From positions 28,640,008 to 28,704,007 of the forward strand of contig CM049313.1 in the NCBI GenBank assembly GCA_026874595.1: a stretch of 64,000 nt of DNA. Reading direction: 5' to 3'. The notes below the pieces were generated by a model. That model was given only the letters and a program-made list of their open reading frames with translations, was not told where the DNA came from and did no database searches. Shown here piece after piece: positions 46,272-58,774 of this stretch (its first letter is position 1; the number at the start of each line of letters is the position of its first letter). A program made the translations under genes and the position numbers. Origin of the DNA: Sipunculus nudus. Its lineage: Eukaryota > Annelida > Sipuncula > Golfingiida > Sipunculidae.

Positions 46272-46574
46272 TCTTTTTAAAAAGAGGCACTCTTTTTAGG
46301 ATTCACTAGAATTGTCGCTAAATACTCTTCTTTTAACCCCTGTTTTAGCAGCACTCTTTTTTTACTTTTTTCATTAAAATGATTTCGATATATACTATTT
46401 TTCTCCTGCTTAAACAGACCAGTTAAAACAACAATGGGACACTTCGCAACTTTTGTGTGCAAATGTCCAGTATGAATCACAACATGTGGAAAATGCCCTT
46501 ATCTTCATGCAAGGGGATGTGCAATTTTTTTTTTTTTTTTTTACTTTTGGAGTTATACATAAACAAATACTTAG

Positions 46575-49266
46575 TATGCGAGGTCCATTGGCCATTACGC
46601 TCATCTGAATTTAACATGTATTACAAGAATTAAGTGACCTTATTTCAGGATTCAAAGAAGACTCGCCAAGGACCTCCTTAGATTTTACAAAAGAGGAATT
46701 AGATTTTTCAAAGGAAAAGGGAAACAATTTATTTGTACCCTGCCTGTCTGGGTGCTTTGATTCATATTTTTGGTCTATAGCTTACAGAATATAGCATGAC
46801 CTTGTTTTAAGTTTACAAGGAGATTTTTTCTAGAACCTACATGGATGTTGTGTTAGAAGATTCCATGGCTAACAGGTACGATGTGTACTTATCTGACATT
46901 CAAGGTTCTCAAAATCACGTTTTTGCTAAAGCTCCCAGATTATAGGTCACAATGACCTAATTTTTACGTTAGAAGATTCTTGGCCTAATGGGTACAATTT
47001 GTGCCCCATCTGACTGTGTTGGTGTTTATAGACTATGTTTTTGCCCGTAGTTTGGAAAATATGACCTAAATACAGGATCCTAGGAGATTTGCCTAGAACC
47101 TCACTGGATGTTGCATTAGATGATTCCAGGCCTAACAGAGACGATTTATACCCATCTGACATTCAGGATGTTCATATTATATGTTTTCGCTCTAGCTCCC
47201 ATTATAAGTTACAGGAAGCTAATTTCATGTTCTAAGGACATTTGCCCGGGACCTCCCAGAATGTTACATAAGGAGATCCCAGGCCAAATGGATACAATGT
47301 GGGCCCCATCCGACTGTTTGGGTGCTCAAAATCATGTTTTTGGCCCGTAGGTCGAAAAATATAGGAACCATTACTTAATATCAGGTTTCCAAGGAGATTT
47401 GCATAGAACCTCCCTGGCTTTTGCGTTAAAAGATTTTAGGCCTAACTGATACGACTTGTGCCCATCTTTTTTATGCTCAGCTGACTGCAAGTCAACTGAG
47501 GTATAGGAATGGCGCTTTGTCCGTCGTTGGTCCGGCCGTCCGTTAGCAGGGCACAAATCGTAACTGCTGAACCTAGAAACTTCTAAGTGAAAATCCAGGA
47601 GGTTAATAAAAAATTTCCTTGGAAACCTGAAATTAGGTCACTGCGACCTATATTCTCCGAGCTATGGGGTTTGAAAGTACCCCCCAGAATAATAAAAAAA
47701 TTGATACAAAACCTCCAATATCTTGATAATTAATACATGGATTGTCATGAATCTTGCCTTGAATGTTGACCATGACTAGTTTTGTCAATTCCCGAAAAGT
47801 GGTGGCGCCACCTATATTTTTTTTTTATATTTTAACGAATATTTTTCTATTTTTTTACTATAAAATGACAACAATCATGTCAGTTTCTAAGCTGTGATTA
47901 CATTTAGTGTCCCAAAACATGGTATGTTTACTGATCACAAGTGGGTGCCCTATAGTAATCACCCTGTCTGTTTGTCTGTCTGTCTGCCCATGCGTCCATC
48001 CACACAAATTTGTTTCCAGATGATAACTCGAGGTTGGATTGACATATGGATTTCAAACTTGACTGACATATGGCCCACCACTAAAGCTAAAACCAATATG
48101 ATTTTACGGTCACAAGGTCAAAGGTGAAGGTCGCAGTACCCACTTATTTAGAAAGATTGTGGATGCATTTTAAGCCACACTTTTCATCCCAAACCTTCCA
48201 TCTGGCACATATAGCTGAGCTGCCAATAGGCGAAGAACCTTATTGATTTGGGGGTCACAAGGTCAAAGGTCATGGTCACTTGGGCCCATCTGTCCACATA
48301 TTTGTTTCTGTATGATAACTCCAGTTTGGATTGAAATATTGGTTTCAATTTTGACTTATATATGATCCACCAATAATGTAAGATATGACCCACTGATAAT
48401 GTAAGAACCCTTTTGATTTTGGGGTCATAAGGCCAAAGGTCAAGGTCACAGGACCCACTTCTTTACAAAGATTGTTTATGTATTTTAGCCACATTTTCTG
48501 TCCCAAACCTTCTATCTTCCAATTGTTGCTCACCTGCCAATAGTTGAAGTAACTTATGGATTTTGGGGTCACCAGGTCAAAGGTCAAGGTCATGGGGGCA
48601 ATCTATCCACATATTAGTTTCCAGATGATAACACCAGTTTGGTGTGAAATATTGGTTTCAAACTTGACTTATATATGGCCCACCACTAAAATAAGAACTG
48701 TTGATTCTTGGGTCATGAGATCAAAGGTCAAGGTCACAGGACCCACTACTTTAGAAAGATTGCGGATTCACTTTAAGCCAAACTTTTCATCTCAATCTTT
48801 CCATTATCAACATGTGGTGCACCTGCCAATAGGGGAAGTTTCCTTTTGATTTTGGGGTCACAAGGTCAAAGGTTAAGGTCACAGGGCCAATCCATTCACA
48901 AATTAGTTTGTGGATAATAACTCCAGTTTTGGTAGATAGTTTGGCTTCAAACTGATTACACTACCAATATTTGGAAAACCTCATAAACATATATCCTTAT
49001 ATACAAATGCAGCTGAGCGTCGAGACCCATGGGTCCCTAGTTTAGGGCGCGCTCATGTGACATCTTTTACCTATAGGTCGCAGAATATAGGTCAACATGA
49101 CCTAATTTTAGGTTTCCCAGGATTTTTGCGTAGAACCTCCATGATTATAGCGTTAGAAGTTTCTAGTTCTAACGGTTACAATTCGTGCCCCATTAATGGA
49201 CGGACCGCCTGAAAACCGGACGGAAGACGGCTAAAGGATGATCGCTATAGCTCAGATGACTTATAG
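46575..49266 (-). mobile_element. Family 1 element, minus orientation, inside Gypsy relic 2
   Basis: On the minus strand the leader AAGTCATCTGAGCTATAGCG starts at about 49262. Core units follow (plus strand: AGAACCTCC, GATTCTAGG-type, CGATTTGTGCCC), interrupted at 47474-49040 by a family 2 element, then continue from 47465 to about 46640. The tail (minus) is AGATGAGCGTAATGGCCA near 46600-46575. Orientation is opposite to most copies in the window. Confidence 0.65.
47474..49040 (+). mobile_element. Family 2 element, complete copy
   Basis: The leader ATGCTCAGCTGACTGCAAG and a CCGTCC tract are followed by one full family 1-like core with GGTGGCGCCACC (47801-47812). ACTATAAAATGACAAC (about 47857) and a TCTG tract (47965-47985) come next. 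Five AGGTCA units follow, then the tail GCAGCTGAGCGTCGAGACCC, CCATGGG and CCTAG at 49036-49040 before TTT. At 1.57 kb it matches the 5834-7381 copy in length and order, defining the family. Confidence 0.75.
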
Positions 49267-49349
49267 TGCCATTAATTTTACTCTTTTTTTCACTATTTAT
49301 TTCAAAGAAGGCTAATTTTTTTATCAGAGCATTTCCTCTTTTTTCCGGT

Positions 49350-50170
49350 CAGTTACCTTTTGCAGGTCTGTTCCTACTTCAGACAGACACTGTGGAGTCT
49401 TTAATTCATGCACACACTGTATCTTGTCTGGGTCACTCATGAATCTTTCACCAGACAAAGACATGTCCCAAATACTTTACACTTGGCTTGAATACCATAC
49501 ATTTCTTGGGGTTCAGCTTCAGCTTTGCTGATCTCATTCGGTTAAATACCATCTTCAAGTTTGTCAAAGTCTGGGCACAGTCTGCACAAAACGCAATTGT
49601 GTCGTCAAAAGATACGAAACATCTCTCCCAGTGCAGTCCTCAGAGCACCAGTTCCATTAACCCCGAAATGGTTGCTTGGTCGTTACGAAGTCCGAACGGC
49701 ATGACTCGCCGTTGGAAGAGTCCCCTCTTTGTTGTGAATGCCGTCTTTGACCGATCTTTCTATGCCACGCTGGCCTTTTAGTAGCCACTTGCTAGATCCA
49801 GGGACTGAACCACTGTGCATCTGACAGTGTAGCGATAGTTTTAACCACTCACGGCAGTTTATACGCTTCTTTACGGACCACCTCGTTTAAACGCCTATAA
49901 ACCACACAAAATCTGGTTGACCCGTCAAGCTTGGTCAAAAGTTGAATAAGGCTAGCCCATGGACGGTCACTTGGTTTTATAAAGCCTTTCTAACGCATCT
50001 TATCGATCTCTTGGTTAGGTTTCTCCTGTTGAGCCTACGGCAACATCTGTGGATGCGGTTTGGATGCTGTTTTACCGGTGGGCGACCCTCTTCATCAATT
50101 GTGTGTTCTACCAAATTGGTGGGTCCCAAATCTTCGTGAGCCGCGAAAACATCACTGTATTCTGCCACCA
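49350..50170 (-). pseudogene. pol: Reverse transcriptase fragments of Gypsy relic 2
   Basis: Frame 49977-50168 gives MAEYSDVFAAHEDLGPTNLV and VEHTIDEEGRPPVKQ, the conserved entry to Gypsy RT. Further on come KLDGSTRFCVVYRRLNEVV, LSDAQWFS (shifted), and MPFGLRNDQATISGLM. CFVSFDDTIAF, the catalytic box with SFDD instead of YxDD, and KLKLNPKKCMVFKPSVKYLG follow. At least five frame changes and stops are needed to read it. The replaced Tyr and the many lesions indicate long decay. Confidence 0.85.
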
Positions 50171-50499
50171 GTCAACGTACTTGGTTTCTCTGGCCATGAC
50201 TTAACCTACCAGATATCTCCTCTAACATAGGTCCAAAATGTCCAGTCACTGTAGCGTCAATGGGTGAGCCGCACACCACTAACTCAGCCACGTCAGGGAC
50301 TCTGTTTTACTTCCTCTACCATCCCTATTGGGTGTTCGGCGGGCAAGTACTTAGTCTTTTCAACTAGGTTCACCCAGGTGACTGCCGCACTCGACATTGT
50401 AGTATTGACTTAAGCTGTTCCCATGAACAGTCCCGTCTCCTCAACCAGTGACGTTAGAGGCTGTACCACACTTACCTCAGGTTGACCGTTTCTAACCCT

Positions 50500-51230
50500 G
50501 AGCTTGTCCAACAAGGAAGGTAATGTACCGTTCGTGCCCTGTATGTAGTATTCCCAACTTCATGTTAATCAGGCAACCAACATCTTGCATAAAATCATTT
50601 CCAAGAACTTCCTTCAAGGAACCTAACTTGATGATAACAACATGTGGTACCTAACAGAAATTTCAAGTCAATATTTCCTCTCACATCAATGTGAGAGATT
50701 TCAGATCTGTGATGATTTCTCAACCCGCACCCCTCACATTACGCTTGGTATAATATGGAAGCTTCCGAAAGAAAGCAAGGACAGACCTTAACCACTATCA
50801 CCCAGGAGTTTGATAGCTTTGTTAAGGACGACACCCTCTATCAACTATCCACCCTTTATGCTGATGTTTCTCAGAGTACTTTTATTAGGTTTGGTATCTG
50901 TTTTCTAGTTAGTCATATCCTGTGGTTTCTTTTATTTTCACGCTGGAAATTTCTCTTGAAGTGGCCAGGCTTGCCACAACCAACACACAGTTGTGCCGGT
51001 CCTCAATTTGGACTGGTCTTCTTCGGGAGCGGGTCCATTACCTTCTAGCTCCTGGTGTATCACTATCGCTTGGGTCAGCATACCGCGGCTGACCGGCTCT
51101 GGCCAAAACTAGCGATAGCTTGTTAACCTGCTCGGTAAGAGACTCTAACTGGCAACTTACAGTCACGTTAACGTCTTGAATCCTAGTCTCATTGTGGTCG
51201 AGTTGAATATGAAGGGTTTGGAGAGTTGTC
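50500..51230 (-). pseudogene. gag: gag C-terminus, zinc-knuckle remnant and protease-like tail of Gypsy relic 2
   Basis: On the minus strand, LQTLHIQLDHNETRIQDV and LESLTEQVNKLSLVLARAG (about 51230-51080) form a coiled coil. LCVGCGKPGHFKRNFQ near 50985-50940 is a CCHC knuckle whose last Cys has become Asn. GNDFMQDVGCLINMKLG at about 50610-50560 resembles the second conserved block of the aspartic protease. The active-site DTG is not visible. Many stops are present. Confidence 0.65.
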
Positions 51231-52317
51231 TCCTATTCTATTTTATTTTTACTATATATATGGATAAATTGCTTAATCGGTTTAGAACTAAAGGTATTGG
51301 ATGATAAATTGCTAGCCATTATGTAGGAGCATTAGGCTATTCTGACGATCTCACACTGTTAAGCCCCAGTAGGTCAAGCCGTCAGGAAATGTTGAATGAA
51401 TGTGAACGTTTTGCTATAGAATTTGATATAGTTTACAATCCAAAGAAAACAAATGTTCTGTTCAATAAAAGTTTCCCTTAATGGTGTTCCTATAGAATAG
51501 GAGGAATCTGTGCAGTATCTAGGAAAAATGGTAAGCTCAGACTTATCAGATCATCATGATATAGTGAATAACGGGGCAAATTTATCTCAAGATTAATGTT
51601 CTAATGTCTAACTTTGGATGTCTGTCGACGAGAGTTATTCCTCATTCCTTTTATTACTCATTCCGTGGCTGCCAGTCCCGGATATTACAGTATGAATCAA
51701 TAGAAAAATTATTTACATTTTATAACAAGGCTTTATGTCATATTTGGCATTTGACCTATAATTGCCACTCCTGGATATTACAGGATAAATTAATAGAAAA
51801 AATATGTTCATCTTATAACAAGGCTTTGCGTCATATTTGGCATTTTGTTCATGGTCTTGCAGGGTCTTCTTCCCTGATAGATATAATAATTGCACGCTTT
51901 ATCACTTTTTTATGCACTATGTATAACATTGTAGGTTCTTAGCTGAAAGAGCTAAGTATACATCTGTCAGTGTACTGGGAAACAATCTAAGATATCTTGA
52001 AAGTGAGATGGATAAATATGGAATGTGGTGTGACACTGTTAATCTTGATACCTTAAAGAGTGACTACAAAAAGGTACCAAGATCTGTAAACATAGAATTT
52101 ATATCAGAATAAACTGATTGAAAAAATGAAATAAGTACGTCCAACTTAACAACCGAGGAAGTTTTCATGCTGATTTATGCGTTGTCTACTGATGTGGTCT
52201 TTGGACTGACTGGTCATATATCTGTATTTTGTTTTCACTAAAGTTGGTTGTTTTCTCTTTGTATACAATCAATGTACTCTTTGTGGTACGAATAAAGGTA
52301 TATATATAAAAATTAGC
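51231..52317 (+). pseudogene. LINE fragment 4: reverse transcriptase C-terminal half with tandem duplication
   Basis: The plus strand gives VGALGYSDDLTLLSPSRSS (catalytic box YSDD, codons 51338-51349), then MLNECERFAIEFDIVYNPKK and NVLFNKSFP. VQYLGK follows, then the open frame 51604-51942 with a repeated RILQYESIEKLFTFYNKAL / WILQDKLIEKICSSYNKAL block. It ends with AATAAAGGTATATATATAA at about 52292-52310. It is 5' truncated, with stops and shifts. Gypsy relic 2 gag sequence is present on both sides, so this is a clean nested insertion. The clade is not decided. Confidence 0.8.
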
Positions 52318-52439
52318 TAACAACTGCTTTCCTCGATCTTGGAGTTCCGATATCTGTTTGTCAGTTTGCGTCCCCGGAAATTCTACAGGAGCTGCTGTTC
52401 ATTTTAGTCTCCTGTTCATTCTCCACAATATAAAAGAAT

Positions 52440-53337
52440 AATTTGACCTCGACCTATTTCTCTTTCAACTTCCGGCAAGCGCTCGACTTATGGTCGTCTA
52501 GTTTGTGTGTTTGTGTGTTTGTTTTTTTTCCTTTGTTTGTTTTGTCTCCTGACCACAATTTTGTAGCAATCGATCTAAAACTTACCGGGTTGACTGAAAT
52601 CCAAAAGTCGTTGAAGCCTATTTTTTTAGGTCAGCAAAGGTCAACGGTCAAGGTCATAAAAAACGTCAAAATTTCATTTTCGTCATAACCTTCGTTCATA
52701 ATTGTCCTGTCTACACAAACTATAGCTTAGTTTGTTCCTATGGACTTTCTCCATGCGATGGTCTTATCAAATATCATCTCCTGTGTATCAGTGTGTCAGC
52801 ATGTCTGTCTGTTTGCCAGTTGTCCTCAGTTTCGCCTGCTTGCTGGTTCTTGTGCCTTACATAATACCATTCTACAGGCCAGAGTTTTGCAGGAATCCTT
52901 TTGAAACTGTATATCTTATGTTTTACACTAATATCTCAAAATTTTATTTTTTTTTTTATTTTTGGAAAATATATTCTAGGGGGCGCTGCATTTGAAACAT
53001 TTCAACACATGGTTATTTGACTATATCTCCAAAACTATAAACCTGAGCTACATAAAGTATAGCTCAATAAGTCCCTCTATGTATTTCCTAAAAGGATGGA
53101 CTAGTTATCTGTAATCTCGGATGTGTCAGTATGTCTGTATGTTTTTCAGTTGCCCTCAGTTTGGCCCGGTTACTGGTTCTTGTGTCTTACATATATCATT
53201 CTACAGGCCACAGTTTTGCAGGAATCCTTTGGAAACTGGTACATCTTATGTCTTACACTAATATCTCAAAACTGATTTGTCATTTTCGGAAACAAACCGC
53301 CAGGGGAAGCTGAATTCGAAGCACTGCAACAACCTAC
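52440..53337 (+). repeat. Family C-related repeat units
   Basis: A CCGGCAAGCGCTCGACTTATG segment ends with GGTCGTCTAG (52498-52501) and runs straight into TTTGTGTGTTTG. Units follow with CTACAGGCCAGAGTTTTGC, AATATCTCAAAA and GGGGGCGCTGC (52979) or a degraded form (53301). The array is cut by the LINE at 53338. Confidence 0.6.
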
Positions 53338-54482
53338 TTGAGTAATCGGTACCAGACTGTGTCAATACATGGCGAGTTGTCTAAACAGATTTTACTACAG
53401 TATGGAGTACCGCAGGGGTCGGTCCTAGGTCCCAAGATTTATGTGATGTACACCAAACCACTTGGTGATATTATTCGTCAACATGGATTAGGTCATCACT
53501 TCCATGCCCACGACACTCAGATGTACCTGTCTTTCAGGCCCGCTGACACCATGTCTCATAAAGACGCTATAAGTAGGATAGAGCTGTGCTTAATTAGTAC
53601 ACATTCAGTCATGGAAGACAAGAAATAAGCTCAAGCTGAACAGAGGTTATGCTCTTTGCATCAAAACACAACCAGGGTAAACTGGAGAACTTTTCTGTCA
53701 AAGTGGGTGGTACCATTCTCGCAGCTACATCACACGTAAAGAATTTTGGAGTGACGTATGACTCGGCCATGACCACGGAAAGACATGTTAACAACATCTG
53801 CCGTTCAGCTTTCACTGAACTTCGTTATATTAGTCGCATCAGACAGCACGTGACAAATGATGCTACTAGATCTTTGGTTAATGGACTAGTAACATTCAAG
53901 ATGGGTTATTGTAATATGCTTCTCCAAGGATTGCCTAATATACAAACGCGTTTAGATAACATCAGCCAGAATCATCACTAGAACATCACGTCATAGTCAC
54001 ATTACTCCAGTTCTGAAGGACTTGCATTGGTTGCCTTTTCAGAGGAGACTTTACTTCAAGATACTGGTATGTACTTACAAGGCCCTAAATGGCCAGGACC
54101 CAGGATATGTTCGTGATATGCTCAGTGTGTATTCTCCAGCCAGTAAGCTCAGGTCACAAAACTCTCTCACTCTATTTTCTCCTCGTGTTAGAACTGCTAC
54201 TTATGGCAATAGATCATCTAGAGTGCATCTAGTCAGTGGAACAACTTACCATTCCACGTCAGAGACTCCAGCTGACACTTTTAAAAACTCTCTTAAGACA
54301 CATTTATTTTTAGCATACTACAATGAGTCTTAATTCTAGTGGGTTCCCCCCCCCCCCATCTTTTTTAGTATCTGTTCTAGGTAGATTCTTTTTTTTTCTT
54401 TAATTTAAAGTGCTTTTGAACGTTCTTAATGTATAAAAAAGAGCGCTATATAAATGTGTATATGATAATAATAATAATAACA
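53338..54482 (+). pseudogene. LINE fragment 5: CR1/L2-type reverse transcriptase 3' half and tail
   Basis: Frame 53338-53628 gives QYGVPQGSVLGPKIYVMYT, the RT block before the active site. The active-site block then reads HAHDTQMYLSF, where YADDTQ is expected, so the catalytic pair is damaged. Frames 53649-53981 (VKNFGVTYDS, HVNNICRSAF) and 54022-54333 (HWLPFQRRLYFKILVCTYKA, then SFKNSLKTHLF-like KNSLKTHLFLAYYNES) give the rest of the C-terminus. The 3' UTR ends AAAAGAGCGCTATATAAATG and ATAATAATAATAA, a tail seen in CR1/L2 elements. It is 5' truncated, which is usual for LINE insertions. It sits within family C units. Confidence 0.88.
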
Positions 54483-57400
54483 TAGTTTTTGTCCATATCT
54501 CCAAAACTGTAAACCTTAGCTACATAAACTATAGCTCAATATGTTCCTTTATTCTTTTCCCAGTTGATGGTCTAGTCAGTTGTCATCTCAGATCTCTCAG
54601 TATGTCAATATGCCCGTCATTTTTTAAGTTGTCAAATTCGCCTCCCTGCTTGTTCTTTCGTCTGATGTAAGGCTTTTCACAGTCCCGATTGTATAAACAA
54701 TCCCTCTGAATGTTATACTGTTGATAAAACACCTAAAGTTCAAGAATTTCTTTTGTCTTTAAGACAAGTACAAAGGTCAAGGTCATTTAAAATTACAAAA
54801 ATAGTTTTTTATTCATATCTTCATAAAAATTTATCGATGCTGCATAAAATGTAGTTCATTTTATTCGCCATTCCGTGGCCTTTCTTTTGATATGTAACTG
54901 TCTAAATCTGCAGTTACCATGGTTATGCATTTTTTGGGAAAATTCATGATATCCCAAAATATGGGGTCTTCTCATTTATCTAACGTTGTCAAAGGTAGAG
55001 AGGTCTTCAGGCACCACTGGATCAGTTTTACTATACGTCATACCAAATCTCGGGAAATCTCGAACCGTTTCTCGTCAAATGTGATATAACAAGATTTCAC
55101 TTTTTTCGTTCTACAGGCCACAAATCTCATGGCTCTTAAAGATATACAGTTGATAGAAAAACGAGACTCCTGCAAATCTTTTGTTTTTAGTGGCGATGGA
55201 GAAGGTCAAGGGCAAAAAAACATTATTTTGCTCATAACGTTATGCAAAATTATCTACACAAACTATAGCTAATTTTAATAGTCTTTGCATCCCTCATTCT
55301 GTCTGTCTGTCCTATTTCAATTTTCGGCAAGAGCTCGACCTATGGTCGTCTAGTTTTAAAAATTACCCTGTTTATACACTTTATCATCCCATTTAAACAC
55401 TGATTCAACAAAAGGATAAACATGAATCATGGCCATATTTCGCTCATATTAGCTTAGTCGCCGTTTTAAATAGATAGTCAATATGTAAATCCAGTGGTTT
55501 TTCATACTTGTATGTTCACTTACACAGTTGTGTCAATAGAAGTCAATATTTGAATTGCCCGAGTTAATTCGCATGAAATTTAATTATAAAATGATTGGCC
55601 GTTTTACCCACCTGCAATTTTATTGCTTGCCGGAAATCTTCGATTTCGGCAAGCATGTTGGTCAGTTCCGTATGTCCATTTGTTGCTTGCCGGAAGATTT
55701 CCGGCAAGCATGTTGGTCAGTTGCGTATGTCCATTTGTCTGTTTGTTTGTTATAGTCGCCAGCCTAGGTCTGGCGACTATAGGCTAATCGTCGTGTCTGT
55801 TTGTTGCTTGCCGGAATCAAAGATTCGGCAAGCATGTTGATCACCCGCGTATGTTTGTTGCTTGCCGGAATCAGAGATTTCGACAAGTATGTTGATCAGT
55901 TCCGTTTGTTTGTTTGTCTATATGTCCCCGCTCTACAGGCCACAATTTTGCACCAATCGTCCTGAAACTTATAGATAGAGTGTATAATCGGTTCTTCTCG
56001 GAGCCTATTGTTTTTGGTCATGATCGGTCACGGGTCAAGGTCAGGGTCACCAAAAAGCTCAAAAACGGCTTTTTCTTCATACCTTCGTCAAAAATAGCCC
56101 TAGGCACCTAATCTGTAGCCCGTTTTATTTGCCACTGCATGGCCACTTCCAACACTGCAAAATTGCCCCATTTCGCTGTTACCATGGTTACGCAATTTTG
56201 GGGAGAAATCATGGAATTTCGTGATATTTTTCAAATTTGCAGCAATTTTACTGATTCTGAGATATTTTATGTAACATAAGAATATCTCGAAATTGTTTTT
56301 TCAGATTTTTGAAATGGCCGCCAGGGGGCGTTGCAGATGGAAAAACATGAAAATTTGTTTTGGTGCTATACCTCCAGAACTATGAAACATTGGGCCATTT
56401 CCATCACAGCACCTTAAACTAGGATCCATGGGCTTATTTTTGCGCATAGGTGCCAAAGTGCGCTATTGCCAGATTTCTCTATTTTTGGGGTAAAACTTTT
56501 GAATTTTGAAAATATGCAGTTTTCAGCTTCTAACTCTGTCAGTTTTTATGCTAGAGAGGTCAAACATTTTGCATCTCGTAGCCCTTGGTGAGTTCTCGGT
56601 GATCCATCCAAAAATCTTGCAAAATCTCGCACCGTTTCTCGTCGAATGAGATTTTCGCGATTTCACGGTGACATGCCCTATAGGCCACAGATATGCAGGC
56701 ATCCTTTTGAAACTGATACATACCACGAAGACACGTTGAATTGCCGCAGGTTGCGACAGGGTCCTTACGGTGGGCAGCCGGCGTGTACATGTTGGAGGCA
56801 CAGTCCAAACTTTATTGCTTGCCGGAAATCTTCGATTTTCGAAAGCATGTTGGTCACCCATGTATGTTTGTTCCTTCATCTTATGTATTATACTAATATC
56901 TCAAAACTTATTTTTCATTTTCCCGATATGGCTGCTAGGGGGCGCTGCACTTGAACCTTCCAAAAAAAATCAGTTTTTGAACATATTTCCGTAAGAGTAA
57001 ACCTATATTACACAAACTATAGCTTATTTTCTTTCTCTTGGTCTTCTTCAGAACATGGTCAAGTCGTCTGGTCTCAATCTTGTGTAACTTTGTCAGTATG
57101 TCTGTCTGTTTGTCATTTATCCTCAAATTCACCTGCTTGCTAGTTTTTGCATTTTAGATATATCAATCAACAAGTCAGATATGTGGACGAATCCTTTTGA
57201 AACTATTACATCTTATGTCATACACTAATATGACGAAACGCATTTGTCTTCTTCAGGATAAGTCCACTAGAGGGCGCTGCAGTCGAACATCCCCAGTATA
57301 TCATTATTTGGCCATATCTCCAAAATTATAAGCCTCAATTACATAAAGTATAGCTTATTTTCTTCCTCTGAGTCTTCTCCATAACCTGGTTAAGTCATCT

Positions 57401-57529
57401 TGTCTCCATCTTGTGTCCCTTTGTAAGTTTGTCTGTTTGTTTGTCAGTTGTCCTCAAATTCGCCGGCTTGTTGGTTCTTGAGTCTCACTGATAGCATTCT
57501 ACAGGCCACCGTTTTGAAAGGATCATTTT
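54483..57529 (+). repeat. Family C array with hairpin leaders
   Basis: Repeated segments include CTACAGGCCACA, CGAGATTT blocks with TCTCGTC-AAACGAGA-like palindromes, and GGGGGCG blocks at 56325, 56937 and 57272. At 55625-55890 there is a cluster of short leader hairpins GCTTGCCGGAA...TTCGGCAAGC (four copies) and a fifth with arms TATAGTCGCCAG and CTGGCGACTATA (55751-55781). Another hairpin leader is at 56817-56846. A tail with GCTCGACCTATGGTCGTCTAG is near 55334-55354. Small open frames here are repeat shadows. Confidence 0.6.
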
Positions 57530-58774
57530 TAGCTCAGCTGACTTTCAGTCATGCTGGGCTATAGCGATGAGTCTTTGTCCGTCGTCCTTCCATCTGTCCA
57601 TTCTGCTGACCGGCCATCCGTCTGTTAGCAGGGCACAAATCGTAACTGTACGGGCTAGGGTCATGAACCCTATGTAGTCTTAGAGGTTCTAAAATGATCT
57701 CCTTGCAAACCTGAAATTAGGTCACTGACCTATATTCTCGAAGTTACAGGGTGTGTATGCACCCCCCCCCCCCCCAGAAATAATTCTTTTAGCTAAAATT
57801 TTCATCCAAAATCTTCCATCATTCACATACAGCTCATCTACCAATAGGGGAAGAACCATAATTATTTTGAAGTCAACAGGTCAAAGGTCAAGGTCACAGG
57901 AGCCACTTTTTTAATGCCTGTGGATGCATTTTAAGCCAAATCTTTCATCCCAATTCTTTGATCTTTTACATATATTTCACCTACTAAGAGGGAAAAGAAT
58001 CCTATAGATTTTTAAGTCACAAGGTCAAAGATCAGGGTCACAGGATCCAATTTTTTTAAAAGGTTGTGAAAACATTTCAAGCTAGACATTTCATTCCAAA
58101 CTTTCCAGCACTGATATCGCTTCTCTGCCAACAGGGGAAAAGACCTGTTGATTTTGAGGTCAAAGGTGAAGTTCACTGCACCCACTTTTTGTGTGGAGTC
58201 ATTTTCAGGAAACTTTTCAATCTATACCTTCCATTTGTTATATATGGCTTACCTACCAATAGCGGAAGAAGCCTATCCATGTCGAGTTCAAAAGGTCAAA
58301 GGTCAAGGACACAACACTCAATTATTCTAAATGGTTGTGTACATTTTGCAAGTGAAACTGTTCAACCCAAACCTTCAGTCTTTCACATATGCCACATCTA
58401 TGCATCACTCAATTTGATCCAAACTTCATATTTATAAGCACCCGTTTCTCAATAATTCTTGCATGGATTTCCTTGATTTTTGCTATATATTTTGATCTTA
58501 TATTTGCCCTTTGTGGTGTTCCTTTTGAGACTGACAGGTATCAAGCAAGCTATGGGAATAGTTACTGATAGCTTAACAATCGTACATTTTTCCTCAGACC
58601 ATCCAGTCACTGTGTTTTAACCAGACATAGGTGATATATATTTCTGTTGTCGTAGAAAATTTCAACATATTGGCAAATTGGTTCTTCAAAATGTGACTGG
58701 AAGTTGTGAATCTCAGTCCATGATGTGGCAGGTCAAGTTTGGCAGCTGAGCGTTATGACCAATGGCTCACTTGT
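57530..58774 (+). mobile_element. Family 1/2 hybrid element inserted in a family C unit
   Basis: The leader AGCTCAGCTGACTTTCAG starts at 57531 after GGATCATTTTT. It has one short family 1-like core with an expanded C run (57762-57774), then AGGTCA units (about 57880, 58030, 58300). The tail CAGCTGAGCGTTATGACC ends CACTTG before TTAAACTAATACATC at 58773. The surrounding family C order GGATTC-TTTTGAAAC-TACATC is seen uninterrupted elsewhere (for example 53221-53248), so the insertion site lies within a T run. Confidence 0.65.

Larger units (their letters stand above)
44650..52430 (-). mobile_element. Second, heavily decayed Ty3/Gypsy relic
   Basis: On the minus strand, fragments appear in gag-to-integrase order from right to left. 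A gag coil straddles a LINE insertion (about 52410-52318 and 51230-51040); a zinc-knuckle remnant lies near 50980. Protease-like sequence lies at about 50640-50500, RT at 50170-49350, the RT thumb at about 46265-46180 and integrase at 45815-44970. No LTRs are recognisable. Insertions: a LINE (51231-52317) in gag, and a family 1 element (46575-49266) between RT palm and thumb, itself carrying a family 2 copy. Confidence 0.8.
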
